NCBI RefSeq assembly: GCF_016808335.1
Contig: NC_053146.1
Span: 24,732,637 to 24,796,636, forward strand
DNA length: 64,000 nucleotides
Direction: 5' to 3'
From: Panicum virgatum
Taxonomy: Eukaryota; Streptophyta; Magnoliopsida; Poales; Poaceae
The translations under genes were made by a program, and so were the position numbers. The notes beneath the pieces were generated by a model. That model made no database searches. It worked only from the letters and a program-made list of their open reading frames with translations, and was not told the origin of the DNA. Shown in pieces: positions 23,468 through 33,440 of the stretch; within the stretch, counting starts at the first letter, position 1, and each line of letters opens with the position of its first letter.

Positions 23468-23557
23468 AGACGTTGATCCATCTGAGGAGCCCCAGTACCA
23501 GTACCCGGAGCAGCCGTCTTCCGAGCACTTTGAGCAGCAGCCAGAGCAGTACGAGGA
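23468..23557 (+). other. Exon-like Glu/Gln-rich segment inside the LTR
   Basis: A 90-base block follows an acceptor-like CGTGAGTAG and precedes AG/GCAAGT, the consensus of GC-AG introns. One frame reads VDPSEEPQYQYPEQPSSEHF then EQQPEQYEE with no stop. The block is 90 bases in most family copies and 84 in the non-autonomous subfamily, a multiple-of-three difference. Older copies have point stops. It may be an exon of a small protein, or only conserved leader sequence. No upstream ATG in frame was found. Confidence 0.4.
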
Positions 23558-24609
23558 AGGCAAGTATAACATGAACAACCTATCACCTTTAAATACAATT
23601 TCATACTGCATTTTAATACTGTATGCCTATAAGGACTGTCCTAGCCACTTTATATCCTTTATATATACCTTTGGGTTGCATTTTGGTTAGTTGTGCTAGG
23701 TTGCTGCGCTATAACACACTCTGGTCCTTTTTAATTAAATTGATTAATGTTTTACTTGAACTTAATTCTGAGAGTGGCACTCTGTGTGGCTTGAGTGGCT
23801 CACTTCTCATTAAAAGATGTTTTTTTTAGAAACATGGTTTAGGGGGCCAGCACGGTGCTTACTGCCTGGTTGGCCACTCTCCATAAGGACCGGTTCATAG
23901 AGCGACAACCTGGGACAACAGCGCTACCACAAGGCTAGAATGGGATAGACTTGGCGTAATAACTAGATCTTTTTGGTTTGGAGTAACTTACCTGCGGGGC
24001 AAGAGTAGTAAGCTTCAATGGTCCCTGCTCCTCCGGCTTGGTCTGTGCTTGGATTGCGCTCCTGTGCTTGTACCCCCGGAGGTGGGCCCCATCGTCGCCG
24101 ACCTAACTCTCGCGGTTACGCCTTACCAACGAGATTCTTTCTAAAGGCCTCGTAGTGAGTCGCTGGCCATCTCACCTAAGGAAGTGTGATGAACAACTGG
24201 CGTAGCTCACGACTTGTGGGTAAAGATGTGCAACCTCTGCAGAGTGTAAAACTGGTATACTAGCCGTGCTCACGGTTATGAGCGGCCCAGATCCTCCTTT
24301 TGATTAGTGAAGTTATCTCCTTCCGACGAGGGAGGTGCTTCTCGGGGTTTACCTTGGTGGCTTGGTCTTGGTTTGGTTCTCAGTAGTCTTATAATTAATT
24401 CTGATTAATTACTATGCAACTGGGTTAATGGTAATCCATCAACTCATAGTAAATAGCTTTAATAAAATTTTGCCAACACTTAAAAGCTAATGCAGTTGAG
24501 TCAGCCAGCCTAGAGCCTCATAGTTTGTGTTATACTTGTTGAGTACAAGTTGTGTACTCACTCTTGCCTCTTCTCTACTTTTTTCCTCTTGGCTACGCTA
24601 CTGCTGCTC

Positions 24610-24666
24610 AGTTCCTGCCGACACGAGGGAGTTCGTCCAGCGCTACCAGGACTACGAGGACTTCTA
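24610..24666 (+). other. Second exon-like segment inside the LTR, with stop
   Basis: It follows a pyrimidine-rich CTACTGCTGCTCAG acceptor. In the phase set by the upstream segment it reads VPADTREFVQRYQDYEDF, then TAG. The motif and stop recur in most family copies here, with TREFV, AREFA or AREFT variants; a few older copies carry premature stops. Confidence 0.4.
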
Positions 24667-24928
24667 GGTGCTTCGTCTCCCAGTCGACGTCCCTGTGGCG
24701 CCCTGCTTCAGCTTCGGAGAGCTTTTACCGTATTTTGTACTTCGCTTCCGCTGTATCAGACATTTTGTCATTATTGTAATAAATAACATTCGTATTCGCT
24801 TTATTATGTCTTTTTACGTGATATGTGCTATGATATACTGTTCATTCTATTGTATATACGTGTGACTTGGTCCTGGCATGTATATGATTGCTCGGTTTAT
24901 GTTCTTTTATAAACCGGGTGTTACAGAG

Positions 24929-24940
24929 TGGTATCAGAGC
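24929..24940 (+). promoter_or_regulatory. Primer-binding site, initiator tRNA-Met
   Basis: TGGTATCAGAGC begins 3 nt after the LTR. Confidence 0.93.
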
Positions 24941-25495
24941 CATATCGACTGTAGGACGAAGCCTAGATAGAACTGGTCGAGTTTTAGGACTTCTTCTCAC
25001 CAATCCTTGCCTGCTGAAACTATTTTACTATTATACCCCTTGACTTCTATGACTTTTACCTTTCTTGCCTTGATTTCTCTCTCTGAAGAATAGTTTCGTA
25101 GATTTTGGCCTGAATCAGTCATCTGACCACCATGAGCATAGCTAGGTGACCTTTTTAATAATAATACGATAGCACGTTCTGCGACGCGTTGTGTTAGTCG
25201 AGTCTTTTGCTAAACTCGGCTAAGTCGTGAAAATTGTCTGCTTGTTATTATGCTACATACTTGATTTGGATTTTTGACTGATTGCATAGCTTAGTAGTTT
25301 AAATTTGTTTAAAGAAAATCACTCAGATGTTAAAGTTAACTAATTAATAAAATGAGTTAGATCGTTGGGGGTAAAACAGTCAACTCTATCCTGTCTACTT
25401 TATCATGGCTGAGTCTTTTTCCGCAAAGAGTTATCATATCCATCTGAATTTATTCCTGCAATATCCTTACTCGTGAAATCTTTTGGTCAAATCAG
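24941..25495 (+). other. 5' leader of the autonomous element
   Basis: This is an untranslated leader between primer site and gag start, with no long frame. It is shared with the non-autonomous copy and, on the minus strand, with the reverse copy (58388-58944). It is the likely location of packaging and dimerisation signals, though none can be pinpointed. Confidence 0.7.
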
Positions 25496-26312
25496 ATGGT
25501 GAACACCAGGAGCACCGGTTCCGGTTCTGGCCAGCAGCAGGGTCAGAACAACCAGGGTACTGGGATCCCGATGCCTCCGCCTTTGACTCCGGAGCAGTAC
25601 TTCCAGCTCCAGATGCAGATGATGGCTACCCTGAACAACACTGTTCAGGCTCTTCAGCACGCTCACACTCAGCCTCCGCCTCCTCCACCGCCGCAGCCTC
25701 GCGACAGGCGTGCTGAGTTCCTGAGGGGTCACCCGCCGACGTTCTCTCACACGTCCGACCCTCTTCAGGCTGACGACTGGCTCCGTGCAGTGGAGCGTCA
25801 GCTGGACATCGCCCAGTGCGATGACCGTGAGCGCGTCTTGTACGCAGCAGGACAGCTGCGAGGGGCAGCTTTGGACTGGTGGGAGTCCCACCCAGTTCAC
25901 GACCGCGAGTCTCTCACCTGGCTCCAGTTCAGGGAGCGTTTCCGCAGCCACAACGTCCCAGCGGGCGTTATGAAGATGAAACAGAAGGAGTTCCTTGCAC
26001 TGAAGCAGGGGACTATGTCGGTCACGGAGTATCGTGATCGCTTTCTTCAGCTGGCACGCTACGCCCCTGCCGAGGTTGCGGATGACCGCAAGAAGCAGGA
26101 GCACTTCATGGAGGGTCTTGAGGACTACCTCCAGTACGCGCTGCTCAACCTCCGCTTCGACGACTTCAACCATCTGGTTGACAGTGCGCTCAACACTGAG
26201 CGTAAGTACTTGGAGATGGAGGACAAGAAGAGGAAGGTTGTCCCCGTTGCTTCCGGCAGCAACACTCGTCCTCGACTCCAGCAGCCCCAGCAGTACCAGC
26301 CTCAGTACCGGC
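25496..26312 (+). CDS. Gag-pol polyprotein, gag part before the nested solo LTR
   Basis: It begins at ATG 25496 with MVNTRSTGSGSGQQQGQNNQ and codes for 272 residues before the insertion. Gag forms the cytoplasmic particle that packages element RNA. Residues 1-85 are Gln/Pro-rich and include a run of prolines. The retrotransposon gag domain follows at about 85-190 (DDWLRAVERQLDIAQCDD, GAALDWWESHP, LTWLQFRERFRSHNVP, MSVTEYRDRFLQLARYAP), then HFMEGLEDYLQYALLN and a basic tail. There is no intron between LALKQ and GTMSV, unlike the reverse copy. The frame continues exactly at 29762 once the solo LTR and one CCGGC copy are removed. In genomic DNA the protein ends a few residues into the LTR. Confidence 0.93.
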
Positions 26313-29300
26313 TGTAACACCCTAACTTTAAATTTCTGTATTTATTAATAAATTAATTGGCTTTAGTTAAATTTTCTAAGGTTTATTGTGTTTAGTTGGC
26401 ATTTAAATCTAATTTTTGATCAATAAATAATTAAAATCCATCATAGGTTTAAATTTTTGTTGCATTCATGCTGGTGCATAATTTTAATTGAGTGTGGTTT
26501 GAATTCAAATTCAAATTTGAATTCAAACTATGTTTGAATTAGATTTAGAAAGGAGAGAAATAGAAATAGGAAGGAAAATAGAAAACAAACCCAAAACCCA
26601 ACACCCAGCCTGGCCCGCGGCCCATCCCATCTCCCTCTTCCCACTCGGCCCAGTCCAACCCTCTCCTCCGGCCCACTCTCCCCGCGGCCCAGTTCGCTCG
26701 GCCCGTGGCGCGCCGAAGCCCAGCGATGCCACTCCCCCGGCCCAAAATCCCGCAGACCCCGCGCCCAGCCCAGCGCCGCTTGGCCCCGCTCCACCCCGGC
26801 CCATCCCGCGCAGCGCTCCGGCCCAGCTCGGCCAGGGCCCCGCCTGCCAGCGCCCCCCCCCCGCACTCGCCCCGCGCAGCGCCGCGCGCGCGTCGCCCGC
26901 CCGACCTGCCGGTCCCACCCGCCAGCGGCACCCCGCTCGCGCCTGCGCGTCGCTCGCGTCGCCGTGAGCCGCTGACGCCGTGGCCCCACCCGTCAGCTCC
27001 GCCTTCCCCGTTTTCCCCCGCGCTGCAACGACCGCGCCGCAATCCCCGCCGGGATCACGTCGGGCGCGCACCTCCAAGATCCCCGCCGGCCCCCCCCTTT
27101 AATTGGCCCGCATCCCTGCGCCTCTCTTTCCCTCACGCCGCCTCCCCAACCCTCGCAGCCGCTCGGAGTCGCGCCGCCGCACCCCGGAGTCAGAGCAGGA
27201 GCCCCGCCGCCGCGTTCCCGGCGCTCCCCGACGCCCCCAACCACGGCAAGCCGCCGGGAGAACTCTGCTCGGAGGCCACGAACTCCCCCGAGCCCGCTGC
27301 CTCTACCCCAAGCCCTGCGTCAACCCCGTCGCCACGCCCCGCGAGCTCCGCCACGCCCTGCCGCCTGAACCCCGCCGTCGACCACGCTACACCGGCGCTC
27401 CTCCCGTTTCCAGGGCTCGGTAAGCACCAGCTCGCCTCCCTGGACTTTTTGCGCTAGTATGGATGGCCGTAGACCCGTTAGCCCCTAGGACGCCACTCGC
27501 CGGTGAGGCCTCGCCGCCTAGATCCGCCATGACCGCCGAACTCAGTGCTCTGAGTCTCCCCGGGCCCAAATAACCCCCCAGGTGGGCAACGCACATCGCG
27601 TATACCCTCCCTGACCCCAAATCCTGACCGAATCGACCCTTGGAAGCCGGATTAGCGAGCTCCGTCGAGCCCTGGTGAAGCGCCGCCGCGGATTTGTCGC
27701 CGGCGGGCGAGCACCGTCACCCCATCGCGCTAATTGAATCCCAGCCGCCCGATCTGCCTTGGACGCTTAGGATTAGAACAGGTTACCTCTTTGATCCGAG
27801 CCACAAGATCCAGATCTGACGGCTGACATCTTTAGATACCGGTTCGGCCTGGTTTTCTTTCTAAAGAGCCCCTGAGTTTTTCTCGAATCAACCCGCGCTC
27901 CTTGCTAGTTCAAATATATTTACAGATCGGCCCAAAACTTTGCACAGAACCCCCCTGAGCTTTCTAGAAATCAAACCCGCCGTCCAAGGCCGCCGGTTTT
28001 GCGCGTTAGCCCCGAAACTAAGGTTTAATTGCGTTTTAGCCCTCGGTTTTAGCAGAAAAGTCCCTGGAACTTCAGTTTTCTTATAAATAAGCCCCTAGAA
28101 CTTGTTTTAGGCCTAGTTTATGCGTTTTAGCTCCGTTTTTAGCGTTCTTTATGTCCACGCGATCGTTGTAACGCGTAGAATAGTTTTAGACTAGTTTATT
28201 GTGCTGTTTTTATGTATTGATGTACTGTTTCTTAGCTTTTTGTTAGTGTTTGCTTGTATGCTTATTTCATGCTTTGTTTTGGCCATGTGTTCGTGAGTAG
28301 ACGCTGAGCTACCTGAGGAGCCCCAGTACCAGTACCCGGAGCAGCCGTCTTCCGAGCACTTTGAGCAGCAGCCAGAGCAGTACGAGGAAGGCAAGTATAA
28401 CATGAACAACCTATCACCTTTAAATACATTTTCATACTGCATTTTAATACTGTATGCCTGTAAGGACATTCCTAGCCACTTTATATCCTTTATATATACC
28501 TTTGGGTTGCATTTTGGTTAGTTGTGCTAGGTTGCTGCGCTATAACACACTCTGGTCCTTTTAATTTAAATTGATTAATGTTTTACTTGAACTTAATTCT
28601 GAGAGTGGCACTCTGTGTGGCTTGAGTGGCTCACTTCTCATTAAAAGATGTTTTTTTTAGAAACATGGTTTAGGGGGCCAGCACGGTGCTTAGTGCTTGG
28701 TTGGCCACTCTCCATAAGGACCGGTTCATAGAGCGACAACCTGGGACAACAGCGCTACCACAAGGCTAGAATGGGATAGACTTGGCGTAATAATTAGATC
28801 TTTTTGGTTTGGAGTAACTTACCTGCGGGGCAAGAGTAGTAAGCTTCAATGGTCCCTGCTCCTCCGGCTTGGTCTGTGCTTGGATTGCGCTCCTGTGCTT
28901 GTACCCCCGGAGGTGGGCCCCATCGTCGCCGACCTAACTCTCGCGGTTACGCCTTACCAACGAGATTCTTTCTAAAGGCCTCGTAGTGAGTCGCTGGCCA
29001 TCTCACCTAAGGAAGTGTGATGAACAACTGGCGTAGCTCACGACTTGTGGGTAAAGATGTGCAACCTCTGCAGAGTGTAAAACTGGTATACTAGCCGTGC
29101 TCACGGTTATGAGCGGCCCAGATCCTCCTTTTGATTAGTGAAGTTATCTCCTTCCGACGAGGGAGGTGCTTCTCGGGGTTTACCTTGGTGGCTTGGTTTT
29201 GGTTTTGGTTCTCAGTAGTATCTTGACTAAACTTGATTAATTACTATGTAACTGGGTTAATGGTAATTCATCAACTCGTAGTAAATAGCTTTAATAAAAT

Positions 29301-29756
29301 TTTGCCAACACTTAAAAGCTAATGCAGTTGAGTCAGCCAGCCTAGAGCCTCATAGTTTGTGTTATACTTGTTGAGTACAAGTTGTGTACTCACTCTTGCC
29401 TCTTCTCTACTTTTTCCTCTTGGCTACGCTACTGCTGCTCAGTTCCTGCCGACACGAGGGAGTTCGTCCAGCGCTACCAGGACTACGAGGACTTCTAGGT
29501 GCTTCGTCTCCCAGTCGACGTCCCTGTGGCGCCCTGCTTCAGCTTCAGAGAGCTTTATTCGTAATTTGTACTTCGCTTCCGCTGTATCAGACATTTTGTC
29601 ATTATTGTAATAAATAACATTCGTATTCGCTTTATTATGTCTTTTTACGTGATATGTGCTATGATATACTGTTCATTCTGTTGTATATACGTGTGACTTG
29701 ATCCTGGCACGTATATGATTGCTCGGTTTATGTTCTTTTATAAACCGGGTGTTACA
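26313..29756 (+). mobile_element. Solo LTR of family T nested in gag
   Basis: It is 3444 bp, starting TGTAACACCC and ending AAACCGGGTGTTACA, with a perfect CCGGC duplication (26308-26312 and 29757-29761). Its last 1.7 kb is nearly identical to the host element's LTR, while its GC-rich core is strikingly different. It must postdate the host insertion, so both insertion and LTR-LTR recombination are recent. It contains the same exon-like segments (about 28306 and 29443). Confidence 0.96.
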
Positions 29757-29761
29757 CCGGC

Positions 29762-32700
29762 CTCCTCAGCAGTACCAGCAGAGGCCACCGCAGCAGTACC
29801 CGCCTCGACAGCAGCAGGCAGGTCAGGGTCAGAGGTTACCAGCACCTCCGGCTCGTACTGCTCTACCAGCTCCACCGGCACCGCAGGCTCCACGTCCGGC
29901 AGCTCCTACCGGACAGCAGGCTCAGGGACCTCCTCGCACCTGCTTTCACTGCGGCCAGCCGGGGCACTACGCCAACGCTTGCCCCCGGAAGGCGCAGGCG
30001 GGACAGCAGGGGCGCCCAGCTCAGCCCAGGGCGCCAGCACAGGGCAGGGTGAACCACGTGACGGCCGAGTCAGCGGCCGAGGCTCCCAACGTGGTTATTG
30101 GTACGTTCATGGTTAATTCATATCCAGCTACAGTGCTTTTTGATACTGGTGCTACGCATTCCTTCATTACTCAGTCTTTTGTCGAGCATCATGGTATTCA
30201 TACTAGCACATTAAAGAGGTGCCTGTTAGTATCTTCACCGGGTGGACAGTTGAGGTCTCATACTTACTGCCCGAGAGTCAGTGTTTCCTTGAGGGGAGTA
30301 GAGTTCTGTACTGATCTGATGGTGCTAGACACCAAGGGCATTGATGTCATTCTGGGAATGGAGACTCTGGCCAAATGGGGAGTTCGGATAGATTGTGCTC
30401 AGAGGACAGTCTTGCTATCAGCTTCCAGCGGCCAAGAGGTTGTTATCAGTGCAGTAGAGCCTTCTGGATTTCTTCATCAGATGGAGACTAGACCCACGGA
30501 CGGTATTCGCGTGGTGTCTGAATTCCCGGATGTCTTTCCGGATGATCTGCCAGGTATGCCGCCTGAACGCGCCATTGAGTTTTGTATTGATCTCTTGCCT
30601 GGCACAGCTCCTATTGCAAAGCGGCCCTACCGTATGGCACCTATAGAGCATGAAGAAGTAAAGAAGACTATTGATGAGTTGCTAGCCAAGGGCTATATCC
30701 GTCGCAGCTTCTCTCCTTGGGCTTTTCCATTGCTGCTAGTAGATAAGAAGGATGGCTCGAAGAGGATGTGTGTGGATTATCGTGAGCTGAATGCAGTCAC
30801 TATCAAGAACAAGCATCCACTGCCCCGTATTGAGGATCTCTTCGATCTGCTTCGAGGTGCTCGTATATTCTCGAAGATTGATCTTCGTTCAGGTTATTTT
30901 CAGCTGAGGATCCATCCTGGGGATATTCCGAAGACGGCATTCACCTGCAAGTACGGGCTATATGAGTATACAGTCATGTCCTTCGGCTTGACTAATGCCC
31001 CGGCTTTCTTCATGCATCTGATGAACATGGTCTTCATGGATTATCTGGATGTCTTCGTGGTGATTTTCATTGATGATATTCTGATCTTCTCCAAGACAGA
31101 AGAAGAGCATGAGGAGCATTTGAGGCTCGTGTTGCAGAGATTGAGAGAGCATCAGCTGTACGCCAAGTTCAGCAAGTGCGAGTTCTGGATTGACGAGGTT
31201 CCATTCCTCGGTCATGTTATCTCTCAGGGAGGCATTGCTGTTGATCCGAGCAAGGTGAAGGATGTGCTCGAGTGGGAGACACCGCAGACAGTGAAGGAAG
31301 TCAGATCTTTCTTGGGCTTAGCTGGATATTATCGGAGGTTCATCGAGAATTTCTCCAAGATCGCGAAGCCTTTGACTTCCTTGCTAGAGAAGAATGTGGC
31401 TTTTGTATGGACTGATGAGCGTCAGATGGCCTTTGATGAGCTGAAGAAAAGGTTGACTACGGCGCCAGTCCTGACTCTGCCAGACCAGACGAAGAGGTTC
31501 ACGGTGTATTGTGATGCTTCGAAGGATGGTCTTGGGTGTGTTCTGATGCAGGAGGGCAGAGTGATAGCTTATGCTTCACGGCAGTTACGTCGGCATGAGC
31601 TGAATTATCCTACTCATGATCTTGAGTTAGCCGCAGTTGTGCATGCTCTGAAGATTTGGAGGCATTACTTGTATGGGCAGCGGTGTGATATCTACACTGA
31701 TCACAAGAGCCTCAAGTACATTTTCACGCAAAATGAGCTGAACATGCGGCAGAGAAGATGGTTAGAGTTGGTCAAGGACTATGATCTGGAGATTCACTAT
31801 CATCCGGGCAAGGCCAATGTTGTAGCAGATGCTTTGAGCAGAAGAAGTTATGTCAACATGGCCGTGGCTTTCCAGATGCCTCCAGAGTTATGCAGGGAGT
31901 TCGAGCAGTTGAGTCTGGGCTTCTTGCATCATACTTCCAGTGCAGCATTTGAGGCAGTACCGACTCTAGAGTCAGAGATCAGGCAGCATCAGAAAGATGA
32001 TGAGAAGCTGCAGGAGATTCGTGAGTTGCTCAAGAAGGGCAAGGCTCCTCATTTCAGAGAGGATGATCAGGGTACCTTGTGGTACAAGAACCGGATCTGT
32101 GTTCCAGATGTGAAGGATCTTCGGAAGTTGATTCTGAGTGAGGCCCATGATACAGCTTACTCTATTCATCCGGGCAGCACGAAGATGTACTATGATCTGA
32201 AGGAACGTTTCTGGTGGTATGGGATGAAGCGTTCAGTGGCAGAGTACGTGGCTATTTGTGACACCTGCCAGCGAGTCAAGGCTGAGCATCAGAGGCCAGC
32301 AGGTCTGCTACAGCCTTTGAAGATTCCCGAGTGGAAATGGGAGGAAATCACTATGGACTTCATTGTTGGGTTGCCTCGTACTCAGAAAGGGTACAACTCC
32401 ATTTGGGTAGTAGTGGACCGATTGACGAAGGTTGCTCACTTCATTCCAGTGAACACTACTTACTCCGGTGCTAGACTTGCAGAGTTGTACATCTCTCGGA
32501 TTGTCTGCTTGCATGGTGTGCCGAAGAAGATTATATCTGACAGAGGGTCTCAGTTCACTTCTCGGTTCTGGGAGCAGCTCCATGATTCGTTGGATACGAA
32601 GCTGCGATTCAGTACGGCTTATCACCCTCAGACAGATGGACAGACAGAGAGAACCAACCAAGTGTTGGAGGATATGCTGAGAGCTTGTGCCATTCAGTAT

Positions 32701-33405
32701 GGTACTAGTTGGGATAAGTGCCTGTCATTTGCTGAGTTCTCATATAACAACAGCTATCAGGCCAGTCTAAAGAAGTCTCCCTTTGAGGCATTGTATGGCA
32801 GAAAGTGCAGGACTCCTCTCTATTGGGATCAGATTGGTGAAAAGCAGCTCTTCGGTCCTGAGATCATAGATGATGCAGAGCAGATGGTTCAGGCTGTGCG
32901 GGAAAATCTGAGGATTGCACAGAGCAGACAGAAGAGCTATGCAGATGGCAAACGGAGGGATCTGACTTTCAGTGTTGGTGACTATGTATATCTGAAGGTG
33001 TCTCTGATGAGAGGAATCCGCAGATTTAATGTCAAAGGGAAGTTAGCACCTCGATATGTGGGGCCATTCAAGGTGCTAGAGCGGAAAGGCGAAGTTGCTT
33101 ATCGCCTGGAGTTACCTCTCAGCCTCTCAGGAGTTCATGATGTCTTCCATATATCTCAGCTGAAGAGATGTCTGCGAGTACCCGAGGAGCAGGCACCTCT
33201 GGATGGAGTCGATGTCCAGGAGGATCTGACTTATATTGAGCATCCGGTAAAGATTCTGGAGACATCAGAGAGGGTTACTCGGAACAAGCGCATCAAGATG
33301 TGCAGAGTTCAGTGGAGTCACCACAGTGAAGCTGAGACTACTTGGGAGCGAGAAGATGAGTTGAAGAAGACATATCCAGATCTCTTTGCTAGCCAGCCCA
33401 GCTAA
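29762..33405 (+). CDS. Gag-pol polyprotein, zinc knuckle to chromodomain
   Basis: This continues the gag frame and is open to TAA 33403-33405. In order it holds a Gln/Pro/Ala-rich gag tail, the CCHC knuckle [14 protein letters not shown] (29941-29982), and protease with DTGATHSF (DTG at 30142-30150). Reverse transcriptase spans about 30640-31250, with FIDD at 31066-31077. RNase H spans about 31480-31870, starting [10 protein letters not shown] and including [10 protein letters not shown]. Integrase has an HHCC finger (about 32145-32275) and a D,D,E core ([27 protein letters not shown]). A GPF module ([20 protein letters not shown]) and a chromodomain-like C-terminus (33238-33393; [20 protein letters not shown]) follow. 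All catalytic residues are intact. Chromodomains direct integration to modified chromatin, which fits insertion into other elements. Confidence 0.95.
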
Positions 33406-33440
33406 ATCTCGGGACGAGATTTCTTTAAGGGGGTAGGGTA
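33404..33440 (+). promoter_or_regulatory. Stop-codon hairpin and polypurine tract
   Basis: AAATCTCG (33404-33411) pairs with CGAGATTT (33415-33422) across a GGA loop and overlaps the gag-pol stop codon. CTTTAAGGGGGTAGGGTA follows up to the 3' LTR. The purine run primes plus-strand synthesis. The hairpin occurs in all three complete elements here. Confidence 0.85.

Larger units (their letters stand above)
21582..24925 (+). repeat. 5' LTR of the young autonomous element
   Basis: It is 3344 bp with TGTAACACCC and GGGTGTTACA ends that are 10-bp inverted repeats. Its parts are an AT-rich U3 (21582-21850), a GC-rich core with a 26-C tract (about 21850-23000), and an AT-rich R/U5. Splice-like junctions inside it are described separately. 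Confidence 0.95.

Noticed and set aside
25487..26320. A 277-codon minus-strand frame opposite gag
   Set aside because: Shadow of the sense gag frame; gag motifs are on the plus strand.
29719..33405. A 1228-codon frame that seems to start inside the solo LTR and fuse it to pol
   Set aside because: The first codon is TTG preceded by a stop, and no ATG occurs until well into the gag tail. The frame is simply the old gag-pol frame running back into the LTR.
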